In this document: positions 35,574 to 44,156 of the stretch, piece after piece
How the letters are laid out: each line of letters opens with the position of its first letter
How positions within the stretch are numbered: the first letter of the stretch is position 1
Notes under the pieces: model-generated
What the model saw: only the letters and a program-made list of their open reading frames with translations
What the model was told of the DNA's origin: nothing
Databases searched by the model: none
Source: Rhodobacter flavimaris
GTDB taxonomy: Bacteria; Pseudomonadota; Alphaproteobacteria; Rhodobacterales; Rhodobacteraceae
Reading direction: 5' to 3'
Length of the DNA: 64,000 bases
Assembly (NCBI RefSeq): GCF_021378075.1
Contig: NZ_JAJUOS010000003.1
Coordinates: 289,023-353,022 of the forward strand
Program-made: the position numbers and the translations under genes

Positions 35574-35693
35574 TGATTTAACATTTTCAATATCATCCTA
35601 AGATATTCTGTGGACAGGCCACTGCGAATCCGCCAATCTCCCCGCAGCCCCCGGGAGGAGGGGTGCGCCATTGCGTTCTCAGTGGAGGAGACC

Positions 35694-36692
35694 ATGACCA
35701 TGAAATTCACCCGCCGCGCGCTTATTGCGGTGACCACCGCAATCGCCCTTACCGCTTCTGCTGGCGGTGCATTCGCCCAGGACAAGATCAAGCTGCGCCT
35801 TTCCTCGGTGAACTCGGAAACCGACCAGCGCGCCATCGCACTGGTCGAGAAGTTCGGCCCGGAAGTCGCAGATTTCGCCGAATTCGAACCGCACTGGAAC
35901 GGGACGCTCTTCAAGCAGGGCACCGAGCTTGAGGCCATCGCCCGCGGCAACCTTGAAATGTCGATCACCTCAGCGCAGGAACTTGCAGAATTCTTCCAGG
36001 AATTCTCAATATTCTCAGCTGGTTACGTGCACCAGTCGGCTGAGCATCAGGTCAAGGTCTTCAACGACCCGCTGATGGCCCCCTTCAAGCAGAAGGTCGA
36101 GGATAAGCTGGGCATCAAGCTCCTCGCCGTCATGTACCTTGGCAAGCGCCAGCTGAACCTGCGCGGTGACAAGATGATCAACACCCCGGCCGACCTGGAA
36201 GGCGTCAAGTTGCGCATGCCGGGGTCGGAAGCTTGGCAGTTCCTTGGCAAGGCCCTTGGCGCCTCGCCAGTGCCGGTCGCCTTCACCGAGCTTTACACCT
36301 CGCTTCAGACCGGCGCCGTGGACGGCCAGGACAACCCCCTGCCGACCGTTGTTGACGCCAAGTTCTACGAAGTCACCAACCAGATCGCACTGACCTCGCA
36401 CCTCGTGGACCTCAACTACATCGCCATCTCGAAAGCCGCGTTCGACGCGATGACCCCCGAGCAGCAGGCGACGGTCCAAAAGGCCGCGGAGGACGCCGCC
36501 GAATTCGGCCGCCAGAACCAGCTCAAGAAAGAAGAAGAGCTTGTCGCCTTCCTCAAGGAAAAGGGCCTCAATATCTATGAACCCGACGTTGCGGCCTTCC
36601 GCGCCAAGGTTCAGGCCGACTATCTTGCCTCTGAATATGCGGCAAGCTGGCCCGCTGGTGTTCTCGACCAGATCAACGCGCTTGGCGAATAA
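35694..36692 (+). CDS. dctP: TRAP transporter solute-binding protein DctP
   Basis: 332 residues from ATG 35694 (GGAGGAGACC upstream); a second ATG at 35700 is equally placed. A signal peptide (~1-28, 'FTRRALIAVTTAIALTASAGGAFAQ') precedes a DctP domain with 'LNLRGDKMINTPADLEGVKLRMPGS', the ligand-carboxylate Arg being in 'KLRMPGS', and 'AVDGQDNPLPTV'. It captures an organic acid in the periplasm for the sodium-driven QM permease. Gene order dctP-dctQ-dctM-shikimate dehydrogenase suggests shikimate, quinate or a related hydroxy-acid as ligand. Confidence 0.93.
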   Translation: MTMKFTRRALIAVTTAIALTASAGGAFAQDKIKLRLSSVNSETDQRAIALVEKFGPEVADFAEFEPHWNGTLFKQGTELEAIARGNLEMSITSAQELAEFFQEFSIFSAGYVHQSAEHQVKVFNDPLMAPFKQKVEDKLGIKLLAVMYLGKRQLNLRGDKMINTPADLEGVKLRMPGSEAWQFLGKALGASPVPVAFTELYTSLQTGAVDGQDNPLPTVVDAKFYEVTNQIALTSHLVDLNYIAISKAAFDAMTPEQQATVQKAAEDAAEFGRQNQLKKEEELVAFLKEKGLNIYEPDVAAFRAKVQADYLASEYAASWPAGVLDQINALGE

Positions 36693-36695
36693 GCC

Positions 36696-37211
36696 ATGAA
36701 GCAGCTCACCCACCTTTTCGGTCTGGGTGCGAATGCGGTGGCGGCGACAATGCTCGCCGCCATCTTCGTCACTTTCCTGATCCAGATTGCGGCGCGCTAC
36801 GTGCTGACGGAATTCGGCATCCAGCTTGAGCTTGGCTGGACGATCGAGCTCAACCTGACGCTCTGGCTCTGGCTGGTCCTGTTCTCCTGCGCCTTCGTTC
36901 TGAAAGAACGCGACCACGTAAAATTCGACTTGATCTACAGCCATGCCGGACCGGCCCGCAAACGCGTCTTCGCGGTGGTTTCTGCGCTCTGTATCGTTGT
37001 GGCACTTGTGGCAGCGATGCCTGACACTTGGGATTACGTGAGTTTCTACAAGATCAAGAAATCCCCCACCCTGCGGATAAGGCTGAACTATATCTTCGTG
37101 ATTTACCTGGTTTTCGCAGGCGTCCTGATCCTGCGATACGGCTGGCGCGTCATTGACGTGATCCGTGGCCGCGACCTGTCGCAGGATGAACGCGATATTC
37201 TGGCCGACTGA
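36696..37211 (+). CDS. dctQ: TRAP transporter small permease DctQ
   Basis: 171 residues with four hydrophobic segments, as in all DctQ subunits. 'LIQIAARYVLTEFGIQLELGWTIELNLTLWLWL' covers the conserved middle, and 'RDHVKFDLIYSHAG' the loop. It begins 3 bp after dctP. It forms the inner-membrane complex with DctM and supports docking of DctP. Substrate information is not contained in this subunit. Confidence 0.9.
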   Translation: MKQLTHLFGLGANAVAATMLAAIFVTFLIQIAARYVLTEFGIQLELGWTIELNLTLWLWLVLFSCAFVLKERDHVKFDLIYSHAGPARKRVFAVVSALCIVVALVAAMPDTWDYVSFYKIKKSPTLRIRLNYIFVIYLVFAGVLILRYGWRVIDVIRGRDLSQDERDILAD

Positions 37212-37227
37212 GCGACGGAGACCCTAC

Positions 37228-38523
37228 ATGAGCTTTGCCTTCGTCGTCTGCCTGGCCGTCCTTTTCGGTGTCGCCGCCCTCGGCACGCCCATCGGTTACG
37301 CAATGCTGGTTGCCTCGATCGCCTATCTTGCGATCTCGGGTTCAGACCTGTCGCTGGCAGCCGAACAGCTGATCCAGAACATCTATTCGGGCTATATCCT
37401 GCTGGCCGTTCCTCTGTTCATCGTGGCTGCCAACATCATGAACGCGGGCTCCATCTCGGACCGTCTGCTGGCCTTTTGTATCGCGCTGGTAGGTCGTTTC
37501 CGCGGGGGCATGGGCTATGTGAACATCGTTGTCTCGCTGATCTTCGCGGGCATGTCTGGCTCGGCCGTGGCGGATGCCGCCGGGCCCGGCAAGATGATGA
37601 TCTCGATGATGACCAAGGGCGGGCACTACACGAAGGGCTTCGCAGCGGGGATCACAGCGGCATCCGCCACCATCGGCCCGATCGTTCCGCCATCGATCCC
37701 GATGGTGATGTATGCGCTCGTTTCCGACCAGTCGATCGGCTACCTGTTCCTGGGCGGCGTCGTGCCTGGGTTCGTGATGGCGATCATGCTGGCAATCATG
37801 AACTTCGCCCTGACCGGGCGGGCAGAGAAAAAGCGAGAACCCGCCGTCCCGCTTCGGGAAATCCCCCGCCTGACGCTGCGTGCCATTCCGGTGCTGTTCA
37901 TGCCGGTGATCCTGCTCGGTGGCATCTACGGCGGCGCAACGACCCCTACCGAGGCCGCAGCCATTGCCGCGCTTTATGCGCTGCTCTTGGCAATGGTTTT
38001 CTATCGTCAGCTATCGCTGAAGGGCCTTGCCGAGGTTTTCTCGGAAAGCGCCCGACAGGCTGCGACCGTCGGGATCGTCATCGGATCGGCCCTGATCTTC
38101 AACTACATCGTCGCGGCCGAGCGCATTCCGGATGCTTTGGCCAGCTTCCTTGAGGGGCGTGAAATTGGCCCCGTCGAGTTCATGATCGGCGTCAACATCC
38201 TGCTGCTATTGCTTGGCATGTTGCTTGATGGCGGAACGATCATCCTGGTGGTCTTGCCACTCTTCATTCCTGCGGCGCGTGCCGTGGGGATCGACATGAT
38301 CCACTTCGGGGTCGTCGCGGTCGTGAACACGATGATCGGCCTCGTCACCCCGCCCTACGGGATCCTGATATTCGTGATCAACGCGGTCACGGGCATCTCG
38401 ATCAAGGAAATCGTCGCGGGCATTCTGCCGTTCCTCGGCGCCCTCATCATCGCCCTGGTCGTGCTGGCAGCATTCCCAGACCTCGTTCTCTACCTCCCCA
38501 GATTGTTCGGATACGAAGGATGA
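37228..38523 (+). CDS. dctM: TRAP transporter large permease DctM
   Basis: 431 residues from ATG 37228 (GACGGAG upstream), with about 12 membrane segments. Characteristic stretches are 'GSAVADAAGPGKMMISMM', 'ASATIGPIVPPSIPMVMYAL' and 'LVTPPYGILIFVINAVTGIS'. It carries the sodium-coupled transport pathway. Its stop overlaps the start of a shikimate dehydrogenase gene (ATGA at 38520-38523), translational coupling that ties transport to the first catabolic step. Confidence 0.93.
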   Translation: MSFAFVVCLAVLFGVAALGTPIGYAMLVASIAYLAISGSDLSLAAEQLIQNIYSGYILLAVPLFIVAANIMNAGSISDRLLAFCIALVGRFRGGMGYVNIVVSLIFAGMSGSAVADAAGPGKMMISMMTKGGHYTKGFAAGITAASATIGPIVPPSIPMVMYALVSDQSIGYLFLGGVVPGFVMAIMLAIMNFALTGRAEKKREPAVPLREIPRLTLRAIPVLFMPVILLGGIYGGATTPTEAAAIAALYALLLAMVFYRQLSLKGLAEVFSESARQAATVGIVIGSALIFNYIVAAERIPDALASFLEGREIGPVEFMIGVNILLLLLGMLLDGGTIILVVLPLFIPAARAVGIDMIHFGVVAVVNTMIGLVTPPYGILIFVINAVTGISIKEIVAGILPFLGALIIALVVLAAFPDLVLYLPRLFGYEG

Positions 38524-39389
38524 CCATATCCACTCCCAAATCCCCGCAGCGCACCTTTCGGCTGGGCCTCATCGGCGGCAACATCACCGAAACGCGCTCC
38601 CCCGTGCTACACGCCACCTGCGGCCTGTCGCTTGGCGCTAATGTCACCTACGACCTGATCATTCCGGCCGAGCGCGGGCACAGTTTTGCCGATCTGCTGG
38701 TGCAATGCGAAACGGCAGGTTTCGACGGGGTCAATGTGACATACCCCTTCAAGGAAGAGGCCGCAGCACTGATCCCGGCCGGCAACCCGGTCGTGGCTGC
38801 CATGGGCTCTGCCAACACAATCCGCTTCACCCCCGAGGGACCGCGGGCTTTCAACACCGACCATTCGGGCTTTATCGCGGCCTATCGCAAGCTCTACGGC
38901 GAGGCGGCGCCCGGCCGGGTGCTGGTGCTGGGCACGGGCGGAGTGGGACGTGCCGTCGCTTTCGGGCTGGCTGATCTCGGGGCCAGCGAGATCGTCCTTT
39001 ACGATATGGACGCAGCCAAGGTCGCCAGCCTCAAGGCAGCGCTCGAAAGCCATTCGGGGATCACCGTTTCAACCTGCAGCGCGCATGAACTGTCCGACCT
39101 GTCGGGCTTCGACGGGGTGGTGAATTGCACGCCTCTGGGCATGGTCGGTCGACCCGGCTCGCCCCTACCCGCCGATGTCTCCGGACCGGTTCACTGGGGT
39201 TTTGACGCGGTCTACACTCCCGAATTCACCCAGTTCCGCGCCCAGATCGAGCAACTCGGAGGCACGTTCCTGAGCGGATATGAGCTCTATTTCCATCAGG
39301 GCGTGGATGCGTTCGAGATCTTTACGGGCCTTGAGGTCAGCGAAACCGATTGGGTACGCGGGATCATCACCCACAAACCCGCCGCCTGA
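38520..39389 (+). CDS. Shikimate/quinate dehydrogenase (AroE family), copy 2
   Basis: 289 residues. 'GLIGGNITETRSP' near the N terminus, catalytic Lys in 'GVNVTYPFK', Asp in 'AFNTDHSGF', Rossmann loop 'GTGGVGRAVAFGLADLG'. The end of the cofactor strand is acidic ('VLYDMDAAKV') instead of the NADP-binding 'NRT', again pointing to NAD and catabolic oxidation of shikimate or quinate. It is translationally coupled to the TRAP permease gene dctM and ends 2 bp before a convergent GntR gene. It shares many blocks with the copy at 28896-29720 but is clearly diverged, so they may act on different acids. Confidence 0.88.
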   Translation: MTISTPKSPQRTFRLGLIGGNITETRSPVLHATCGLSLGANVTYDLIIPAERGHSFADLLVQCETAGFDGVNVTYPFKEEAAALIPAGNPVVAAMGSANTIRFTPEGPRAFNTDHSGFIAAYRKLYGEAAPGRVLVLGTGGVGRAVAFGLADLGASEIVLYDMDAAKVASLKAALESHSGITVSTCSAHELSDLSGFDGVVNCTPLGMVGRPGSPLPADVSGPVHWGFDAVYTPEFTQFRAQIEQLGGTFLSGYELYFHQGVDAFEIFTGLEVSETDWVRGIITHKPAA

Positions 39390-39391
39390 GG

Positions 39392-40054
39392 CTACTCGGC
39401 CGCCCGGCTCTTCTGGGCGGCCAGCGCGTGCTCCACCCCCCCCGCGATATGGCGTGCAAGGATCTCCTTTGCGGCCTCGATGTCGCGCGCAAGTGCGGCC
39501 TCTTTCAACGCCAAGTGCTCACGGCTCGAAATCGGGCCGCGATAGGTCAGGAAAAGCATCTGGTACCGCAGGTACTTGTCGAAAACCATCGCGTGGATCG
39601 CCATCAGCTCGCCCGACCCGCAAGCGGAAATGAGCGCCTGATGAAACTCCCAGTCATACCGCTTCCACGCGTCGCGCAGCACGGGATCGGCCCCCGGGTC
39701 CTGACCTTCGACACGGCTTAGCCGGTGGTGCGCCGCGACGACCCGCGCCTCCCATGCCATATCGCCAGCCCGAAGAGATTTCTCCAGCGCATCCATTTCG
39801 ATCAGGCGGCGCAGGTTTGCCAGTTCCACGAGGTTCTCGGCAGATATCGGCGCCACCCGGAAGCCGCGTTGATCCTCGGCGATGACGAAGCCGTCCCCCG
39901 CCAACCGATTGAGCACTTCGCGCAGCGTCGGAATCGAGACGCCATAGTTTGCTCTCAGATCGTCCAGCCAAAGCCTCTGCGCAGGCGCGAGCCGGCCGAA
40001 GATGATATCGGCGCGCATCCGGTCATAGGTCGATTGCGAAAGGGTCTGTGACAC
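39392..40054 (-). CDS. GntR-family regulator, FCD subfamily (1)
   Basis: 220 residues starting with GTG 40054 (AGGGAGA upstream). The winged HTH is at ~5-70 ('IIFGRLAPAQRLWLDDLR', 'VSIPTLREVLNRLAGDGFV'). The all-helical FCD effector domain fills ~80-210 with metal-ligand-type Asp/His residues ('WKRYDWEFHQALISACGS'). It converges on the shikimate dehydrogenase gene and diverges from a second GntR gene across a 138-bp gap. Likely targets are the TRAP operon or the adjacent TctABC genes. Confidence 0.88.
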   Translation of the reverse strand: MSQTLSQSTYDRMRADIIFGRLAPAQRLWLDDLRANYGVSIPTLREVLNRLAGDGFVIAEDQRGFRVAPISAENLVELANLRRLIEMDALEKSLRAGDMAWEARVVAAHHRLSRVEGQDPGADPVLRDAWKRYDWEFHQALISACGSGELMAIHAMVFDKYLRYQMLFLTYRGPISSREHLALKEAALARDIEAAKEILARHIAGGVEHALAAQKSRAAE

Positions 40055-40117
40055 GGGCGTTCTCCCTGCCTCAGACTATAGGAACCCGGGCAACGCGGTT
40101 CAATTGACGAAACGAAG

Positions 40118-40140
40118 ATCGTCGATTTGTTTGCCAATCG
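40118..40140. promoter_or_regulatory. Candidate GntR operator between the divergent regulators
   Basis: ATCGTCGAT (40118-40126, palindromic around its central T) overlaps CGATT-N8-AATCG (40123-40140). The site lies in the gap between the two GntR genes. It is a short motif, so support is modest. Confidence 0.35.
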
Positions 40141-40192
40141 TTGCTGATCCGTGCGGGCCTCTCTAAGGTCGATGCAAGGATTGGGGAAACCG

Positions 40193-40867
40193 ATGGCCAT
40201 CACACGCAAGGCAACGCTTTCATCACGCATTGGCGCCGATCTGCGGGCCGAGATCCTGCGCGGATCACTCGCCCCTGGGGAAAAGATCAACCTTGACCAA
40301 CTGCGCGCACGCTATGACGTCTCGATCAGCCCCTTGCGAGAAGCGGTGGCAAGATTGGTTGCGGATGGGCTAGTCGAGTTCGAGGATCAGCGTGGCTACA
40401 CAGTCTCTCCGATCTCGGCGGCGGATCTGGCCGATGTGACGGCCCTGCGCGAGACCCTGGAAGCGCAGGCCCTTGAATCGTCGATCGCAACCGGTGATCT
40501 GAACTGGGAAAGCGATGTGGTCGAAGCGCTTTACCGTCTGAACCATACGCCGCGCCAGAACGGTGCCGAGGATTGGGAAGAGGCGCATACCGCATTTCAC
40601 CTTGCGCTGATTTCGGGCTGCCGCCGACCGCGTCTCTTGCAAGTTTGTACCACGCTGCGACTTCAGCACGACCGCTATCGCCGGGTCTTGCTTGGGGATG
40701 CGGAGCTTGCCGCCTCGGGTCGCCGGGTGGAAGAAGAGCACAGCGCCATCGCCGATGCAGCCGTGGCGCGGGAATCCGCGCGCGCAGTGGCTCTTCTGCG
40801 CGCGCATATCGAGGCGACCGGCAAGGCGCTTCGCGCCCAGCTGGCCGCCCGGATGTCTCAGGGCTGA
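40193..40867 (+). CDS. GntR-family regulator, FCD subfamily (2)
   Basis: 224 residues from ATG 40193 (GGGGAAACCG upstream); the frame is open to 40151 but without an RBS there. HTH at ~5-70 ('RIGADLRAEILRGSLAPGEK', 'VSISPLREAVARLVADGLV'), FCD domain from ~80 ('WEEAHTAFHLALISGC'). It shares the same architecture as the neighbouring GntR protein, which suggests an old duplication. It overlaps the end of tctA by 10 bp convergently, so it probably controls the TctABC transporter or the TRAP operon. Confidence 0.88.
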   Translation: MAITRKATLSSRIGADLRAEILRGSLAPGEKINLDQLRARYDVSISPLREAVARLVADGLVEFEDQRGYTVSPISAADLADVTALRETLEAQALESSIATGDLNWESDVVEALYRLNHTPRQNGAEDWEEAHTAFHLALISGCRRPRLLQVCTTLRLQHDRYRRVLLGDAELAASGRRVEEEHSAIADAAVARESARAVALLRAHIEATGKALRAQLAARMSQG

Positions 40868-42360
40868 GCGGGGAACAGCTTGCGCTTGCCCCAACTCCAA
40901 AGCGGCGTGTTCGACACGAAAATCAGGATCACCGCGATCATCAGCACCGCCGACAAGGGCGAGGTGAAGATGCCGTGGAACAGGCGCGGCAGGCTTTCCT
41001 GATCGGAAATGATCGCCCGACGCCAGTTGTCATCGATCAGGCGCGACAGGATCACACCCAGGATGACCGGCCCGATCTGGTAGCCATACATCTTCATGAA
41101 GTAGCCCAGAACACCGAAGCCCAGCATGAAGTAGACGTCGATGATCGAGTTGTTCACGGCAAAGGCGCCGACGATGGACAACAGAAGGATCAGCGGGAAC
41201 AGAACCGCGCGCGGAAGCTCGACGATCTTCACGAAGAGCCGAATGCCGGTGAGCCCGAAGATCAGCATGAAAATCGTGGCCAGCACCAGTGCCCCGAGAA
41301 TGAACCAGAACATCTCGGGGCGCTCGATCATCAGCATGGGACCCGGATTGAGGCCGTGGATAAACATGGCGCCGATGATGATGGCGGTCACCGCGTCGCC
41401 GGGAATGCCGAGTGTCAGCATTGGCACGAAGGCCCCGCCCACGGCCGCATTGTTTGCGGCCTCAGGTGCGATCAGACCCTCCTTGGCCCCCTGGCCGAAA
41501 GGCACCTCGGGGTTCTTGGTGACGCGTTTGGCATAGTCATAGGACATCAGCGCAGCGATATCGCCGCCGGTGCCGGGCAACGCCCCGATGATCACTCCGA
41601 TCAGCGAGGACTGCATCGAGATCGGAAGGTACTTCACGACCGACGACCACTGCGGAACGATCCGGCGAATGACCTGCTTGACCGCCTCGCTATCGACATG
41701 CTGGAGCTGCTGAAGCGCTTCCGAGACACCAAAGAGGCCGATCATCACGGCGATGAACGATATCCCGCCCCAAAGCTCGATCTGGCCGAAGGTAAAACGT
41801 TCCTGCGCCGTAAGAGGATCGAGGCCAACGCAACCGATGGTCAGACCCAGGGCGCCAGCGAAGATCCCCTTCACGAGGCTCTCGCCCGAAAGCGAACCGA
41901 CCAGCAAGATGCCGAGAACGGCCAGCAACAGGTAGTCGCGCGGCTGGAACGTCAGGGCGAATTCCGACACGGCCGGCGCGGCAAAACCGAGAACGGCGAT
42001 GCCGACAAAGCCTCCGACCGCCGACATCGTCGTCGAGAGACCGATGGCCTCGCCCGCCAAGCCCTTTTGCGCCAGCGGATAGCCATCCATGGCTGTGGCG
42101 ATGGCCGACGGCGCGCCGGGAATATTCAGCAGGATTGCCGTGCGAGAGCCGCCATAGACGCCCCCCATGTAGATCCCGATCATCAACGACAGCGCGTCGT
42201 ACATCTCCCACGAGAAGGTGAAGGAAATCAGGATCGAGACGGCCATGGTAACAGACAGGCCGGGAATGGCGCCGACATAGATGCCAGCGAAGGTGCCGAT
42301 CGCGACCAGGGAAAGCAGCTGCAGGTCGATCCAGCTCATGAAGAAATGCGCGAAGTCCAT
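40858..42360 (-). CDS. tctA: Tripartite tricarboxylate transporter large permease TctA
   Basis: 500 residues from ATG 42360, which overlaps the tctB stop as TGATG; a GTG at 42363 is the alternative. About 12 membrane segments. Family motifs are 'GAIPGLSVTMAVSILISFTF' near the N terminus, 'YGGSRTAILLNIPGAPSAIATAMDGYPLAQKG' region, and 'GALPGTGGDIAALMSYDYAKR' in the second half. It is the conducting subunit of a TTT importer for citrate-like or other organic acids. Gene order tctC-tctB-tctA on the minus strand. Confidence 0.92.
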   Translation of the reverse strand: MDFAHFFMSWIDLQLLSLVAIGTFAGIYVGAIPGLSVTMAVSILISFTFSWEMYDALSLMIGIYMGGVYGGSRTAILLNIPGAPSAIATAMDGYPLAQKGLAGEAIGLSTTMSAVGGFVGIAVLGFAAPAVSEFALTFQPRDYLLLAVLGILLVGSLSGESLVKGIFAGALGLTIGCVGLDPLTAQERFTFGQIELWGGISFIAVMIGLFGVSEALQQLQHVDSEAVKQVIRRIVPQWSSVVKYLPISMQSSLIGVIIGALPGTGGDIAALMSYDYAKRVTKNPEVPFGQGAKEGLIAPEAANNAAVGGAFVPMLTLGIPGDAVTAIIIGAMFIHGLNPGPMLMIERPEMFWFILGALVLATIFMLIFGLTGIRLFVKIVELPRAVLFPLILLLSIVGAFAVNNSIIDVYFMLGFGVLGYFMKMYGYQIGPVILGVILSRLIDDNWRRAIISDQESLPRLFHGIFTSPLSAVLMIAVILIFVSNTPLWSWGKRKLFPAQP

Positions 42361-42872
42361 CACTGACCTCCCCCGCTAAGAATGGAGCGCATACCGGCGA
42401 TGATCTCGCGCTCCGGCACGATGCCCTCTGGCATCAGAACCGAAAAGATCAGGCGGAACACGACATAGACGAGTGCCAGCGACAGGGCCGAAATCAGTGC
42501 GGCCTTGGCGAGGCTTGAGCGCATCATCACCTTCGTCGAGATCAGCAGGAAGACGAAGGAAGTGGGCAGGAACCCAACCGGTTTCAGCGCGAGGGCGTAG
42601 AAGATCATCATCACCGCCATGAAGATGACGAAACCGGGCAGGATCGCGCGCCAGCCATGCTCGTCGCTCTCAGGCAAACGGACGGTCTGGAGGGCGACAA
42701 TTACGGCGGTGATGACCATCGAGCCGGTGGCGAACATCGGGAACGAACCCGGCGCCGAAAGGCCCTCGAAGCCCGAAATCTTGGTGGCCTCGTAGAAGAG
42801 AAAGAGGCTGAGAGCCACGAGAAGCAGCGAGAAAAGGCGCTCCCCGGGTAGCCTGCGGCTAGGATCGTGCAT
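42360..42872 (-). CDS. tctB: Tripartite tricarboxylate transporter small permease TctB
   Basis: 170 residues with four hydrophobic segments. The N-terminal 'RLFSLLLVALSLFLFYEATKISGF' and C-terminal 'LALVYVVFRLIFSVLMPEG' are typical of TctB (DUF1468), a family defined by layout more than by motif. It starts with ATG 42872 and is coupled to tctA. An intrinsic terminator lies between it and tctC. Confidence 0.88.
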   Translation of the reverse strand: MHDPSRRLPGERLFSLLLVALSLFLFYEATKISGFEGLSAPGSFPMFATGSMVITAVIVALQTVRLPESDEHGWRAILPGFVIFMAVMMIFYALALKPVGFLPTSFVFLLISTKVMMRSSLAKAALISALSLALVYVVFRLIFSVLMPEGIVPEREIIAGMRSILSGGGQ

Positions 42873-42888
42873 GGTGTCCCCCGGATCG

Positions 42889-42920
42889 AAAAAGGCCGCC
42901 CCGTGAAAGGCAGGGCGGCC
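42889..42920 (-). terminator. Intrinsic terminator/attenuator between tctC and tctB
   Basis: On the minus strand an 8-bp stem GGCCGCCC/GGGCGGCC with an 11-base loop is followed directly by five Ts. It lies 17 bp after tctC and 17 bp before tctB, so it would terminate a share of transcripts and keep the binding protein in excess of the permease. Confidence 0.75.
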
Positions 42921-42936
42921 ACGATATTAACGCCGA

Positions 42937-43929
42937 TTACGGACGCGGGATGCCGAATTCCTCGGGCGAGGCCTTGGCGATACCGGCATCAAAGACCAGC
43001 CACGAGGTGACCGACTGCCACTTGTTGAGGAAGCTGCGCGCCTCGTCACCCGACAGGTTCAGCACGGTGAAGCCACGGCCTTCGATGAGCGAGACGAACT
43101 CTGCGTTCTTAACACCCTCGCCATAGGCGGCGCTAAGCTTCTGCACCACGTCGTCCGGCGTGCCGTTCTTGACGAAGATGCCGAAGAACGGACCCCAGGG
43201 GAGGTACTTTTCATAGCCGGGATAATCGACGGTGATCGGGGCGACATCCGGCAGAGCCGGGTTTGCGGCCACGTCGACCAGCGCGATAACCTTCATGCGG
43301 CCAGCTTTGACACCTTCGATTGCGGCCCCCAGAACGGCGGGCATGACATCGATCGCACCGCCCTGCAGCGCGGTCAGCGCCGGGCCGTCACCGTCATAGG
43401 GGACGAAGGTCACCGGAAGCTCGACCTCCGAGGTGAGCATCGCGGTAACAACCGACGGCAGGCCGCCCGGACCGGTCGAGCCGAACTTCACTTCCTTCGG
43501 ATGGGCCTGAACGTATTCGACCATTTCCTTGAAGTTGTTGAACGGTGCGTCATTGTTAGCCACGATCAGTGGCACGCCGCGCGCGATGATGTTGATCGGG
43601 GTAAAGTCCGAATAGTCGGTGTCGCCGAGGCCCATGACCTTGTAGAGTTGCGGGTTTTCCGCACCCATTAGCAGCGTGTAGCCGTCTGCGTCCTGGGCGC
43701 CAACATACTTGGTCGCAATCGCGCCGACACCGCCCGTCATGTTCTGCATCACGACCTTGCCGCCCAGAACTTCCTCGGCATGCGGGGTCACTGCACGCAT
43801 CACGGTGTCGGTCGAGCCACCGGCACCCCACTGGATGATGCCCTGAATATCCTTTTCCGGATATTCGGCCAGCGCCGGCGCAGTGGCGACCATCAGCGCG
43901 GCAACCGCGCCAAGAAGCTTGGATTTCAT
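42937..43929 (-). CDS. tctC: Tripartite tricarboxylate transporter binding protein TctC
   Basis: 330 residues from ATG 43929 (GGGAGGATAC upstream). Signal peptide ~1-22 ('KLLGAVAALMVATAPALA'). The TctC/Bug fold is clear in 'IIQWGAGGSTDTVMRAVTPHAEEVLGG', 'VVMQNMTGGVGAIATKYVG' and 'KFGSTGPGGLPSV'. Bug-type proteins bind carboxylates of many kinds, so the ligand is open. It is the first gene of the tctCBA operon, about 230 bp from a decayed IS6 element, and probably under GntR control. Confidence 0.9.
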   Translation of the reverse strand: MKSKLLGAVAALMVATAPALAEYPEKDIQGIIQWGAGGSTDTVMRAVTPHAEEVLGGKVVMQNMTGGVGAIATKYVGAQDADGYTLLMGAENPQLYKVMGLGDTDYSDFTPINIIARGVPLIVANNDAPFNNFKEMVEYVQAHPKEVKFGSTGPGGLPSVVTAMLTSEVELPVTFVPYDGDGPALTALQGGAIDVMPAVLGAAIEGVKAGRMKVIALVDVAANPALPDVAPITVDYPGYEKYLPWGPFFGIFVKNGTPDDVVQKLSAAYGEGVKNAEFVSLIEGRGFTVLNLSGDEARSFLNKWQSVTSWLVFDAGIAKASPEEFGIPRP

Positions 43930-44156
43930 TGTATCCTCCCAAAAAAAGGCGGGCATCCCGTCCGGTAAGCGTGAGTGTCTCCTCCAACACCGGGGATGCC
44001 TACAGCTATGGAGTAAAGCAGTCAGGGCAACTTCACGTCAAATGACTTGTAGGTCGATTTGCAAAACCTAATGTTAATTTCCTGAAATGCGCTTATGCGT
44101 GAGGGTATTGTCCGAAGGGTTCAAACTCGTCTCTGAACGGTCGGCATCTCTGCCCC

